From Symsagittifera roscoffensis (lineage: Eukaryota > Xenacoelomorpha > Acoela > Convolutidae), in contig NC_087068.1 in the NCBI RefSeq assembly GCF_963678635.1, forward strand, positions 13,147,872 through 13,211,871: a stretch of 64,000 bases of DNA, read 5' to 3'. The notes below the pieces were generated by a model. It was not told the origin of the DNA and did not search any database. It worked only from the letters and a program-made list of their open reading frames with translations. The position numbers and the translations under genes were made by a program. Positions 42,804 to 55,488 of this stretch are shown here, piece by piece (the stretch's first letter is position 1; every line of letters begins with the position of its first letter).

Positions 42804-45800
42804 GTATTGAACAATTTAACTCTGGAAAACGCATCAATTCTAGTTTAATGGGAGCTTACCAAAAAAATTCAACTTATAAAAGTAAATTTAGGCTTACCAC
42901 TTTCGCAAGAGTACTGAATTGATAATGAAAAGAATAAGATTTCAGTCAAAAGAATAAGATTTCAGTCAAGTTCAGCTTAGACGATGTTAAGCAGTTACAA
43001 TCATTGAGATCAAATTTTCGAGCTGGGATTTGAAGTTCAAGTTTGATGTTAAGGTTGATTTCTTTCCTTTTCAGGAAAGAGAGAATAGGAAAAAAAAAGA
43101 TGAATTGGCGTTAATTTGATTGTCTTCGATTTGACAACTTGGGAATTGCAAGACTAATTCGTTCTCTTAAAAAAGAACAATTGTCAGTTTTGCTGCCAGT
43201 ATTTTAGTGAAAACGGAAGACAATCGCTTGAGAGGACAATAAAAGAAGTTGCTATTTTAAGCTTCCTTTTCAAATCGAACAAAAAAACTCTATACCATTT
43301 GTTTCAAATATGTATGAATCGAATCCATGGATAAATCTCAGTGTACCAAGTAATTTTACCTTCTTTTTTCGCCAAACTGGATATTAGTAAACTGGATTTA
43401 TTAAGAGGCTCTGGTTTGAGAGTACAAACATTTCATTTAAAACAGAAAGAAGATGTTATTAATTTCGTCAGTTTTACATGTACTAATCTTCTTCAATGAA
43501 TTTGACTATTCAGCCATGAGAATGTTGCACTTTAATAAATTGACAAATAAAACAAACACAATATTTTTAGGCTATGTACACGTTGAAAATTTAAACAAGT
43601 GGTTGAAAAACTATCTAAGATGGAACTATCTAATAGTGGAAACGTTTCATCCAAAAATCATTTTTGCTAAGTGACAAGCTTATAAAAATAAGTTTTTTGG
43701 TTTTGGTCTCAAAATTGTTCACTGGGGAGCTAAGGATGTTTTTCTACCTCATTGAACTCATAAAAACAAAAATAAAACTGAAGATAAAATTTAATGCAGT
43801 TAATTTCAATAGCGATAACTGAATAATATTTGAAATGTGAGCATAACCGTTTTTTTAGTGTTATTGGTGACATTAAGCTGAAAAATTCAGATAATAATAA
43901 ATAAAATGAATTCCAGAAGAATTACAAACCTAATAACAAATTTGGCATCAATATATTTACAGTAGAAATAAGTTCAAACGAAGCTAAAAACTCTGCCAAG
44001 GATCAGACACAGGCATTCGTTTTCACGAGACCGGTAAGAAATCCATTAAGACCACCACTGGCCTGGTAGTCGATTTGTTAATATGACACAGATCATAGAA
44101 TTTGCAGAAAAAGAACATGGGAGGTCTTAATTGTGCCAGAAATTGCTTAACCAAACTCGTTTTGGTTCCGATACTCGCTAGTCGTAGACCCCTGTAACCA
44201 TTTTATTCAGTTTTGATTAACTTGTTCACTTTATGCTAACTGCTTTTACTAATTTTGACATCTGCCTGAAGATTCTATTGACAAGCTAAACGCCTTTGAC
44301 ATTCTCTAAGGTATACTCGTTTGCATAAACTTGGCAAACAATTTATTTTTATTATAGATCTTTAATAGGCTCTTTTAAAATTTTTGTGGAAGAGGCCTGA
44401 CATTATATAAATTAGATGAATTTTCGTTTTTTCTGTTAGGTTTGTTGTTTGTATTCAAAAAAAATTTATTGGAGTACATATTTTAACTTCGATTTTACGA
44501 AAAAAAAATTTTCTCTTCTTTAGAGTGTTTCTTGAAAAAATTGGCGGAACATTTTCGCTTCCAGTCGTACAGTGCTGATTTAAGTTATTTGGAAAAAAAC
44601 CGAATAAAGTTTGAAATTTAACACCTGTTGAGTTGATTCGAGACAAAAAACGTCAAAGTCACAATTTGCAAAAAACTTTAGAAGAATTGCTAGCTTGCTA
44701 TTTTTCTTGAAATGCGAGCCCGAAATTTTATCACGAAAATGATCACTTCTGACCTTTTGAATTTATCAAAACTCAAGACTTAACTAACAATTCAATTACT
44801 GATAAAATTATGTCAGATTGAGCCTCTTATGTAACCAAGCACAAAGCTTACACAGAGGGAAAGCTGCAGTTTTGCAAACATATGCAAAAAAGTGTCAAAA
44901 AATTTGACAGCTTTGGAATGCACGAAAGCAAATAACTCTTTGCTTTTAAAAATTTTGAGTGAAACAAAATAAAAGCAATCACACTAAGCCCAATTTTTGA
45001 ATAGATAATGCATTTCAAAAATTTTACGAAAAAAACTGAGTTGAAACACTTTGAAAAAAGAGTTTTTATGATTGAACTTTTATATGAAAAAAATAGTTAT
45101 TGTTTGTGTAAAAAAGTAACTGCTTGTTTAAAGAAGGGTATAGTTGCTTTAAGTTTGAGAAAAATGTTCCAAAAAAGTTTCTAAAACAAATGTTATTGTG
45201 TTCTGACCCTTGAAAATGTGGAGGAGCTTTGTATTCGGGTCTGTTTAAGTTTTTTTTTCTTTGTTTTCCACGCAAAATCAGGTACCACAAACAATCATTG
45301 GAAAAGGGTGTGTGATATATCATAATAAAGCCTTTTCAGTCGTGATTTAAACTACATTCGAAAATTCCCAAAACAATTTTCTGGTGTAGAGGAAAATCGG
45401 TTTGAATTTTTGATTTTCGTCTAATTTTGAGCAAATAAAGCGATCGATTGGCATACAATAGCTTAATTAGGCAAAATTTAAGCCCTAAATGCTTATTTCT
45501 AAGCAAGTAGAATTAGTTGTTGGAGTTTTTTTGCTCCATTTTGGAAACCAAACACTTTAAAAAGTTAAAATTTGCTTATATGACTGTAAATATGAGCAAA
45601 TTAAAAACTTTGGACGGAAAATTCTGTGCTACTTGCACAGTAACCGGTGTTGTCCTCCTTATAATTATAATTTTAAAATAAAATTTTTACGTGATATCAA
45701 CCAAAAAAGCAATTTTAACTAATTTAGAAGAATAGTTTCTTCATACTTTCGTTGAGATTCATAAAAAAATCACTTTGAGATAATTTTCTCGGAAAATGAA

Positions 45801-47110
45801 ACGGCAGCTTGGGTGTGATTTTTGACAACCTAAAAACAGAATTGATAGTTTTTTGCGACAATTTTTGGGCTCGAAGCTCGAAAAATAATTGCAGCATAAC
45901 GATTCTGCTAAAGTTTTGTGAAAAATTTTTCTTCAATGATTTGTGTATAAAACAAAAAGAAAAAAACGCGCTTAAACTTTAAATTTTTGTGGCAATGTAG
46001 AACTAAATTGTTTCTTTTGATAAATTATTTGTTATCATCTAAAAAAACTTGATTCCTCAGCTCAAATTTGAAAAAATATTCAGTTTTTGCAAGATCAGTT
46101 TTTAATGAGGGTTTGAAAATTGCTAACTTGGCCAATAAGGGATAACTTACGCGCGATATGTTTCGTACTATTAACACGTGATCGGCTTTTTCGTTTCAAA
46201 TTAAATTGAGGCAAGCTGGTTGTTCTAGTTATAACGTTATTGTATGCTTAAGATATCACTTTGTACTTCAAATAGCGTGTGTGGATTTTTTTGAAAAAAC
46301 GCAAAAATTTATAATTTTATAATTGGGCGGTTTTTTTAGTTCAACCAATTTTTGATTTTTAATCTAAGGTTCTTTAAACAAAAATTTGTGTTTCAAATGA
46401 AAAATTTCGTAGTCTGGAGCTCAAATGTAGACAAACTTTTCCTGTGATCTGTTTTAATTAAGTTATTGAGATTTGAAAATTGCTATTTTGGCAAATTTGG
46501 GATAGTTAAAGCGTTACAACACTTGTAAGAGGCGTATTTAATTGTAATAAGTTGAGGCAAAACCTTTTTTTTAAAATACGAGACGTTCAATTCTTTACCT
46601 AGCTTTAATGGAGGGAAAAATGGGAACAATTATTTTTTTTTCCATTTATTATGTTTTTTTTTTCAATCAAAAAGATGTAATTGGCGTTTACGAGCAACCT
46701 AACCATCATATCTTCACCCTGCCTGATATACGAGCTTCTGGTTCTGTTTTAGAAGTCTTAGAATGTAAGTGCTAAATTTGTTGGAATATTGCCTAAATAC
46801 ATTATAAGTATATTTTCTGTTTTTCTCTTTTTGCTGCATATTATTGGAAGAGTGTATTCGTCCGAAAGTCTCTTTATCCATTATTTATAATCGTTGTTTC
46901 TCTCTTTTGGGATTGGGAAACAAACACACAAAACAAGCTGCATTTGCAGTCTGATGAAGCTCTTATAACACAATAAAAACAAGGATAGTCGGTTACTGAG
47001 CAAGTAGCCGACCATAGTTTTAAAAAATAACAATTTTTTTTTCAAATTCTTGTTGTTACCGGCGCGCTGTGATAAAATTAGGTATTAATTAGGATTAAAA
47101 TTAGGTATAT
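42804..47110. other. intergenic, old repeats, no supported gene
   Basis: AT-rich. It contains an exact 20-bp tandem duplication (AAAAGAATAAGATTTCAGTC) near 42927-42966, a piece related to the 24-25.7 kb tandem unit at about 44560-44660, and two direct-repeat blocks at about 46100-46220 and 46460-46570 sharing 'tttgaaaattgcta.(c/t)ttggc.aa...gggata' and 'ttgaggcaa'. Open frames up to 85 codons have no motif. Confidence 0.45.
45240..45350. repeat. dispersed repeat, inverse of 47990-48085
   Basis: 'cctttttccacgcaaaatcaggtaccacaaa'-type sequence here (TTTTCCACGCAAAATCAGGT...) is the inverse complement of 'acctgattttgcgtggaaaa' near 48048-48072, with 'gtatt/aat.cggg' and 'gtgtgatatatcat' also shared. 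Confidence 0.6.
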
Positions 47111-47129
47111 TCAACAGCCGAAGTAAACA

Positions 47130-47700
47130 AGATTGCTCGTATTAGGGCGAAGCTCGTATCAGGGCGAAGCTCGTATCAGGGCGAAGCCCTGAATGTTCCG
47201 ACTGCCTTTTAAGGTTTATGGAGCAGCAGTAATAACGTAAAAAAAACTAAATGAAATAAAATAAAACGAAATTTTTTTTTCTAAAATTTGAAATTTTTTA
47301 TGAAAAGTACCCCCCACACGCCATATAAAGATTTCGTTACTTGTAACAAATCAATGATGGCAAATAAGCTTCGTTCAACCAATTTGGAACGATTTATAAG
47401 ACGGATTAAATCTCCGCTCTCTCATTAATAGCGCGAATTATATCGCGCGTTAATTGTCCCAAATTGGTCAAAATGGCCAAAATGGCAATCTTTAAACCCT
47501 CATAACTTAACGAAAAATAATCACAGGTGAAATATTTTTTCAAATTTAAGCTCAGGACAACGATCCCTTTTGAATGATATAAAAAAATTCCGTCAAAAAT
47601 TGCTAGTTAAAAAGTCGAAATTTGTCTGAAGAAAAAAAAACCCACCCCGAGCCCAAATATTCCTTTACTTTCGTATCGAAAGTCGAAACAATAAAGCAAA
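47130..47700 (+). repeat. dispersed repeat, copy 2 (GCTCGTATCAGGGCGAA family)
   Basis: Same order of landmarks as 18720-19300. At 47137-47190 the starting motif is triplicated: GCTCGTATTAGGGCGAA, then GCTCGTATCAGGGCGAA twice. Copy 1 has it once. Confidence 0.75.
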
Positions 47701-48084
47701 TTGAAGCACAATTATTATAGACAAATTACAGGAAAAACGAAAAAATTTTTTGAACTTTTGAAAACGCTGATTCCAAAAAGGCGCTAAAACACTCAAAGTA
47801 AACTACTTCCACTAGTAAACTAAGTTCTTAACTTATTCTAAGCTATTCTAAGCCTTTAAGCAATTAAAAAAAGACTGCTCGCTCGCTTTGTTCGCGCGAA
47901 ATAAAACGAAAAATCAAAAAATTTGAAACCGGTTTTTCTCAACACTGGAAATTGTTTTTTTTTTGAATTTTTAAAATAAGGTTCGAATCTCGCATATGAG
48001 GGCTTAAATATGATGTATCACGCAACCCTGCGTGATGATTATTTGTGGTACCTGATTTTGCGTGGAAAAAAAAGAAAAAAAAAA

Positions 48085-49923
48085 CAAAAACACCTTTATT
48101 TATCTAATCATCCCACGCACTAAAAAAGACGCTATTTCGGAAAAGAAACTGTTTTTTGGAGTATGGTCGGAACATTCTGAGCTTCTTGCACAGCAAGCGC
48201 CTGTCCTTTTTATAGCTATGCATTAATTCTATTTAAAAAATTTAAAAAAAAACAGATATGAAAAGAAAAAGACTGCTGGTTACAGGGCAAAGCTTTCAAT
48301 GCTTCGATTATTACTGGGTTAATAAATTTGATAATTTTTTTTTTCGATTTCAAACAAGAAAAGATAGTGTTTTTTAAGTAATACAAATATTTTCCCTCGC
48401 TAATATCTAAAAAAGTTTCTGAATATATTGGTGACCATAAAATTTTTTTTGCTGATATAAAGGGCGTTCTTATATAACTAAATAACAAAATTAAGATTTT
48501 CAAAACAACGTTTTTTCGACTTTTTTCTCTAGATGATTACAATCATAAAACCCCAGCTTTAAATCAAGCCTTGAAAATAAGAACTCTTGAAAACAATAAC
48601 CTCCAGAAAAAGTTCATGATAATTTAAAAAATTACCCCGCACAAAAATATTTTATAATTGAAAGCTTCTGCGAATTTTCTCAACTAATTTTTCATTAAAA
48701 TGCCTACTTTTTGAACTGCATACTTTTTCAATAAAATCTTAAGTGTAAAAAAAGAAACTACTTACCGGGTTAGAGTTACTTCTTCTAAGACAAAATAAGC
48801 AGACTTAATAATTTCTTTCTGGTATCATTTCTTTGTAGTCCTTCACAAGCGGCTATTTGAAATTAATAGACGGAATTAAAAATGATACTTTTTAATCAAC
48901 AATATAGTCAGATTGAAAAGCGTTTACGTCACGGAAGGAATAAAAAATTTAAACGGAATGGGAATAAAAAATATGAATGAACTATGATGTCAAACTAACG
49001 TCAAATCTTTTTGCTCAAGTTTTCCCATTTTTCGGATTTATTGCCGCTAATAAAAAGCCACAAAATGGTCAATTGGAGCCAATACAAAGTCGAAAAGGCC
49101 TGAATCTGTTGCTCAGCTTTCAATAAACAGCCAAAAAATGAACGCAATAAAAAAAAATTATGCGTGACCAGTAGAATAGATAAAACAAATGCAAATGAAA
49201 ACTGTGAAGTTATGACATCAAAATACAGGATTGAGACTTCAAAAATTTGGCCGTAAGCAGAGTTTTCAATGGTGGATAAAAATTCAAAGCGTACCAGTGG
49301 CCTACAAAATATTGATGAAGCTCTCTCAATTGACCAGAAGCCTATCAGTGATTGTTGTAAGGATACTCGCCGGCGCTATTTTTCTTTTTTCCCCCTCTTT
49401 TTGCGTGCTTTCCCCTTTAGCGGTTAAACCTGTATGATTCGACAATAGTGAATTGTATGTGGCGGAATTACAGCTGAGCTTAGAAAGACAAATTACACCG
49501 AAATTACAGCCGAAAAATAGCTGAAAAACAAGATAAATCAGCGTGTATTATTATTTGAGTCCTAATGTGATTTTAAGCTTAGAGAATGGTAATCGCTGAT
49601 TAAAGTCAAAAAAGGTGTGTCCAATTTGAGGACAAAGATACAAATAAGATAACAGAGGCATAGTCAATTCTTTCCTTGAAATGGTAACGGCAAAAAAGGA
49701 CGGGTATTTATCTTTTGAAGGAAAAACAGGCGAAAAAGTGACTTCAAGACTGTAGAAAAATTTTATTAGGAAAAGAGGATTACAATTTGCAATTTGCATG
49801 GCGTTCTGCCATTCTTAAGGCCATAAAAAGACGTGCCAAGGAGGAAAACGTCAGAAATTTGATTCAAAAATGAATTTTTCCTTCGGTAGTCAAGACCAAT
49901 TGCATCTGCTTTTGTTCTCGCCA
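48085..49923. other. intergenic, no supported gene
   Basis: Open frames of 68-95 codons (49231-49437 plus, 48216-48503 and 49551-49799 minus) show no known motif, no splice context and no compositional change. Confidence 0.4.
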
Positions 49924-50245
49924 ACAAACGTCAATCATCAATTTGTTACTAAAAAAGAACTGAAGTGGAACTTGACTTTTTGGAGGTTGAACAATTTCTC
50001 GCTTGGTGATAAAAGCGGTAAATGAAATTTAACAAATGCCTTGAAGTATTTTTGATTGAAAATTAGAGTTAGATCTATGCAATAAAAGATTTTTGTCAGC
50101 GGTCATATTAAAAAATAAACTATTGAAAATTATACAGTTCTGTCGAATTGCCTCCAAAAGCGGAAAAAAACAAACGTTTATGAATTAAAAACAAACTGAC
50201 GTAACAGATACTTTAAATCTCGATGAAATATTGCAAAAGGAAGAC

Positions 50246-50620
50246 AATTAAGGCACGCTAAGCAACAGAGGCATGGCTTTATGAGGCAAGACAAAAGAAG
50301 CATTCAAAAAAAAATTGCAAAAAAACAAGTGTGAAATTTGGCATAAGTAGAACATTATGACTAAGAAGAACTATCCCATCCGACTTTTTTCAGCAAACTC
50401 TGGGCATCGTAATTGAACTTCGTCTCGTTACATCATGCCTAGTAGACATGATGTAACAAGATGAAGTTCAATTATGATGTCACGTGGTTTGCTGACAGGA
50501 GTCAGATAGGATAGTTCTACTTATCTCAAATTTCACACTTGATTTTTTTTGCAGAATTTTTTGAATGCTTTTGTAGTCTTGCCTCATAAAGTGTGCTGCT
50601 GTTGCTTACGTGCCTTAATT
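50246..50620. mobile_element. foldback MITE flanked by TTAA (piggyBac-like), copy 1
   Basis: The left arm AATTAAGGCACGCTAAGCAA is inverted at the right end TTGCTTACGTGCCTTAATT. The two arms remain similar almost to the centre, where TTACATCATG and CATGATGTAA meet across a 9-base loop near 50433-50458. TTAA at both edges is the piggyBac target site. It would transcribe into one long hairpin. No ORF. Confidence 0.75.
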
Positions 50621-51152
50621 AAAAACTCTAATCCTGCTGTGATTAGAGTTTAACAAACATTCTTTGTTAAAAGCGTAATTTTTGGTCAAAACTCAAATTC
50701 ACACATACAGCATCGCGTCATGAATACGAGGGCCATTGAAACTCCTCAAAAATATCTGGCTAGACAATTTTAGCAAACACAATTTGGCGGACCAAAAACA
50801 ACAGTTTTTATCAAAAATTATATAGAAAAAACAAACGTCAATCATCAATTTGTTACTAAAAAAGAACTGAAGTGGAACTTGACTTTTTGGAGGTTGAACA
50901 ATTTCTCGCTTGGTGATAAAAGCGGTAAATGAAATTTAACAAATGCCTTGAAGTATTTTTGATTGAAAATTAGAGTTAGATCTATGCAATAAAAGATTTT
51001 TGTCAGCGGTCATATTAAAAAATAAACTATTGAAAATTATACAGTTCTGTCGAATTGCCTCCAAAAGCGGAAAAAAACAAACGTTTATGAATTAAAAACA
51101 AACTGACGTAACAGATACTTTAAATCTCGATGAAATATTGCAAAAGGAAGAC

Positions 51153-51527
51153 AATTAAGGCACGCTAAGCAACAGAGGCATGGCTTTATGAGGCAAGACA
51201 AAAGAAGCATTCAAAAAAAAATTGCAAAAAAACAAGTGTGAAATTTGGCATAAGTAGAACATTATGACTAAGAAGAACTATCCCATCCGACTTTTTTCAG
51301 CAAACTCTGGGCATCGTAATTGAACTTCGTCTCGTTACATCATGCCTAGTAGACATGATGTAACAAGATGAAGTTCAATTATGATGTCACGTGGTTTGCT
51401 GACAGGAGTCAGATAGGATAGTTCTACTTATCTCAAATTTCACACTTGATTTTTTTTGCAGAATTTTTTGAATGCTTTTGTAGTCTTGCCTCATAAAGTG
51501 TGCTGCTGTTGCTTACGTGCCTTAATT
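51153..51527. mobile_element. foldback MITE flanked by TTAA, copy 2
   Basis: Identical to 50246-50620 at an offset of 907, duplicated together with its surroundings rather than by separate transposition. Confidence 0.75.
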
Positions 51528-52883
51528 AAAAACTCTAATCCTGCTGTGATTAGAGTTTAACAAACATTCTTTGTTAAAAGCGTAATTTTTGGTCAAAACT
51601 CAAATTCACACATACAGCATCGCGTCATGAATACGAGGGCCATTGAAACTCCTCAAAAATATCTGGCTAGACAATTTTAGCAAACACAATTTGGCGGACC
51701 AAAAACAACAGTTTTTATCAAAAATTATATAGAAAAAAAAGAAAAAAACAAAATGAACTTTCAGAAAAAGCAAGTTTTTTTGGTTTTTTAGTTTTATTCC
51801 CAAGTATCCACTAAAATTATTTCGAAAACTATTTTTATTGAAGTAAAACTAACTTTCCACGACATAAACTAATTTATTAGTTTGCTATTATATGCCTATT
51901 TTACCCAATTTTAACCTGCTTTCAAGCGATTTTGATTCTTGAACAATAATTTGAAAGTTGCAGGGTTGAATTTCAAACCGGATTTCATCAGTTCATGACA
52001 AAAATTAGTAAAATCTTGTCAAATTTAGCTTTATTATCAATTCTGAGTGTTCGTAAAGAAATAAACAAAAAATTGTACGAAATTTCATCGCGAAATGCCA
52101 GAAGGGCTTTAAAAAGCTTGAATCAAGGCTTAGAGTACAACATAAGTAAGCTCATTTGAGCTAACGAGGGGCTAAGTTTTAAAACGTTTTGAAAAAAAAA
52201 AGGTGTCCGTTTTTAAACTCTGCAAATTAGTTTTAATTTTTGAAGTAAAGTTTAGCAAATACGAGATTTATTTGTTTTATATAACGGAAATTGTACTCAA
52301 CTGAATTTTCAATGACTCATGGTTCTACGGATTTTCGTAATTTGTTGATGAAGTAAATGCGTTAATTAATTGAAATAGGCTTACATATTCAGAACCTTTT
52401 GCTGTTATACCCTTTGGTGTTATACGTTTACTATTATGAACACTGCGTGAGTCTAGGTTCCTACAAAAAGTTTGGGCGAAGAGCAAATTTTCAACGTATA
52501 AACTGACAATTTTTTAAATCGAAAATGGGTCTAAATTGCTCATTAGAGGGAAAACCAGTCTAAATCTAAACTTTAATTTTAATTATCAGATTACATTAAC
52601 CAATGATAACTGCAACAACGAAGTTTTCATCAAAAAATTTTTAAATAAGTTTTTGCTTGCAGTTCAGTTAGTTTGCTAAAATTTTACATGTTTTGTTTAT
52701 TTAGGACTAGGGTAACAAAACATTTCATTCATCCGGATTCGTTAGCTGTCCTGACCTATCCATGTATTGTTCTGCTGAATTTTTATTTGATGTTCAATTT
52801 ATTTCCCATAAATTAATTCTTCTGCTTCGCCAAATGCAGAGAAAAATCATATATAATTAGATGAAGTGGTATGAAGGGCTTAC

Positions 52884-52927
52884 CTTTGTAATAAATGGGA
52901 CCTTCGCTATGCGATGCGCCCCAAGTT
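52884..52927 (-). other. candidate 44-nt exon, copy 1 of a tandem pair
   Basis: On the minus strand, acceptor TTTTTCAAACGCAG precedes a 44-mer ending AAAG|GTAAGCC. Two frames are open. One ends in GPIYYK with one base left over, which is the phase needed by the first recognised ARRDC exon (27793) and resembles the 'vYy.Ge' start of an arrestin fold. The other reads AHRIAKVPFITK. It could be part of the missing 5' end of that gene, but no connecting exon was found. Confidence 0.35.
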
Positions 52928-54027
52928 CTGCGTTTGAAAAATAAAATCTGCGATGAAATTAGCTATAAGAAGCTGCGTTGATAATTTAGACAAAGCGCTT
53001 GCAAAAATAGAATAAACTAAAAGAAACAATTAAAAAATAGACGATTTATAGTCGCCTTTTTTGTATTGCTTGCAAGAAAAAATCCAGCGATTTTAATTCT
53101 AAAACGATAACTTGAAAATTTCAGGGTTGAATTTCAAACCGGATTTTAACAGTTCATGATAAAAGTATGTATGATCTTGTCAAAGTTGGCATTTTTATCA
53201 ATTCTGAGTCTTCGTAGAGAAATTAAGAAAAATTTGTATGAAATTTCATCGGGAAATGCCAGTAGGGCTTTAAAACCTTGAATCAAAGCTTAGAATAAAA
53301 CATAAATAAGCTCATTTGAGCTACTGAGGTGCTAAGGTTTAAAACGTAGTGAAAGAGAACGGTTTCCTCCATCAAAATGTGCAAATTAGAATCAAAGCTT
53401 GAACTATATTTTATCAAAAGGAGATATATGTTTTATAAAACGGAAATTTCATTCAACTGAAATTTCAATGGCTCTACGGGTTTTCGTAATTTGTTAATGA
53501 AGTAAATGAATCGTTTAAATGAAGTAAGTTTTCGTATTTAGAAATTTTTGGCGTTCTACTTTGACGTTTATTACGATGAAATCGGACTCTAGGTTCTTCA
53601 GGTTCCTGCAAAAAATTGGAGTGAAAAAGAGTAAATATTCAACGTATAAACTGACAAATTTTTTATTTTTTTTTTGCTAGAAAATGGATCTAAATCATTC
53701 TCTATAAAGGAAACCAATTTGAATATTAATTTTAATTATATATCAGTTTAAATTAACCAATGATATTTGCAAAACTTAAGTTTTGTCAAATTTTTAATTA
53801 CGTTATTGCTTGCCGTTCAGTTTGTTTGATAGAACTTTACATATTTTGTTTATTTAGGATAAGGTTAAAAAAACATTTTATGCAGCCGATTTGTTAGCAG
53901 TCCTCTGCGCTTAATGTTCTGCTGAATTTTTTGATGTTCAACTTATTTCAGATAAATTAATTCTTCTGCTTTATCAAATGCAGAGAAAAATCATATATAA
54001 TTAGATGAAGTCGTATGAATCGCTTAC

Positions 54028-54076
54028 CTTTGTGATAAGTGGGACCTTCGCTATGCGATGCGCCTCAAGTTCGGGG
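54028..54076 (-). other. candidate exon, copy 2 of the tandem pair
   Basis: Matches the 44-mer of 52884-52927 at 41 of 44 positions and keeps the donor AAAG|GTAAGCG. The acceptor AG is lost (CCCCG instead of CGCAG), but CAAG five bases upstream could serve. Only the AHRIAKVP(L)ITK frame stays open; the three differences are silent or conservative in that frame apart from one Gly/Glu. Confidence 0.35.
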
Positions 54077-54186
54077 CTTGAAAATGAAATCAGCGATGAA
54101 AATAGCTTTAAGAAGTTACGTTGATCAATTAGACAAATGGCAATATAGAATGAAATAGAAGAAACAAAAAAGATAGACCAACTTCT

Positions 54187-54295
54187 TACCTGTAAACTGT
54201 CATTTCCTGATTTCCGTCTGTGCCGGAATTAGTTTCCCTCCCTTTTGATTCAAAGCCGATTTGCAGAGCCAACTAAACTCACGTGAAATAATTTT
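54187..54295 (-). other. candidate 5' exon with start codon and donor
   Basis: The minus strand reads GGAAATGACAGTTTACAG|GTAAGAAG: an ATG 14 bases before a near-consensus donor. The codons ATG ACA GTT TAC leave two bases, compatible with an acceptor at 52927 in the GPIYYK frame. This might be the first coding exon of the ARRDC gene or of another gene. Confidence 0.25.
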
Positions 54296-54894
54296 ATTCA
54301 CGTACGCACGGGGGTACTTTGGGAAATACTAGAGGACAAACTTGCCCTAAAGCAGAAATTTTACAAGTTGATTTGGGTAAACTGATTTTCTTCTTTGTAA
54401 CTTACAGTTGGTAAATGGTTGGTAACTGCTGTAACTGCATGTATTGAATAAACATATGCTTGGTATTAAAATGTTCGTCATAGTTGATTTCATATTTGGT
54501 CAATGAACAACGGAGCTTTAGAGCGTAATATTGATTGATGTTCAAAGTCAAATGCAGAACTGTTCTCAATCTTCTGCTAGTTCTGCTGTTATAACTCGAT
54601 CGGTTATTCAACCCCGTTCATAACCGCACAACAATAGTATGATATCTTTCTTTTATCCTTTGGTTTTAAGACATGGTCCACTGAATGATGGTCAAAATCA
54701 AAATGCATAACGCTTCTAACATAGATAACATAAGTTACTGAATCTTAAATGGTTATTCAGCATTAAATCGCATTATATTTATTAAAGATAAGCCAACTGA
54801 AACCTGTTCATTGAGGTTAACAAATCAGTCTCTTTTGAGCTAAAACGGAATCTTAGGGCTAAAATGGTTTCATTCTTCTAAGTTGAAATAAGAA

Positions 54895-55480
54895 CCTGGG
54901 TCGAGGTGCTCACCTAATGTTTTGACCTATCTCGACCAAAGTTTGATGTGTTTCGATCGTCTCGACCGAATTCGTGTATGTTTCGACAATGTTCGACCCA
55001 AGATATTCAAGATATGTTTTGACCGCCCTCGACCGAAAAAAAACTGCTCGAATTTACTCGACTCAAGTAAGGCATGTTTCGCCAGTGCTCAACCGAGAAA
55101 ATTGTGCTCGACTGTTCGACCCAAAGCGTATATGTTTCAAACATCTGGGTCACATTCCGCGTGGTATGTTTCGACCCTCTCGGCCAATCTTGTAGTTTTT
55201 CTTGACCTTCTCGATATTGAGTTTACCTCAGCTGACTTTTCTGTTTTAAAATCAACCAATTGTTTTTTTTCAAATCAGGTCTCAAAAAGCCACAAAAGTT
55301 AGTGGACTGACGGCAAAATTTTTTTGACGTTTGAATTGCATGTATCATTTTTGATCGTCTATATTTTGATTTTGCGGTTTGCATCTTTTACACAGTTTTG
55401 TAAAAAAAAATCTCACAAAAACTCATTTCTCGATCTGCTCACTACAAGTTGCGACAGTGCTTGAGGTATATTTCGACTGT
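54895..55480 (+). repeat. degenerate TCGACC/TATGTTTCGACC minisatellite
   Basis: Short blocks of the form 'tatgtttcgac(c)..(t)gctcgacc' repeat with about 40-55 base spacing from 54895 to 55220, weakening towards 55480, and continue beyond the MITE to about 55960. TTCGACC/CTCGACC occurs more than a dozen times. The open frame 54922-55302 reads through it and has no known motif. Confidence 0.75.
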
Positions 55481-55488
55481 GCTGGAGG

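Larger units (their letters stand above)
49924..51737 (+). repeat. 907-bp tandem duplication, apparently identical copies
   Basis: Sequence 49924-50830 recurs at 50831-51737 without a difference that I could find by reading. The junction is in 'tatagaaaaa|acaaacgtc'. Each copy includes one foldback element (listed separately) and a smaller hairpin ACTCTAATC...GATTAGAGT near 50631-50655. Either a very recent duplication or an assembly artefact. Confidence 0.9.
51890..54180. repeat. diverged 1.1-kb tandem duplication
   Basis: 51890-53040 and 53060-54180 share the same chain of landmarks: 'gggttgaatttcaaaccggat', 'aaatttcatcg.gaaatgccag.agggctttaaaa', 'gtttgataga/gtttgctaaa..tttacat', 'tatcaaatgcagagaaaaatcatatataattagatgaag', '..gcttaccttt'. 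It is older than the 907-bp duplication. The strongest conservation is around the exon-like segment near each right end. Confidence 0.8.

Noticed and set aside
42612..42848. 78-codon open frame with internal repeats
   Set aside because: It reads through the 61-bp tandem units and shifts frame between them; an accident of the array.
47985..48000. Second tRNA B-box-like GGTTCGAATCTC
   Set aside because: No A box or acceptor stem in the flanks.
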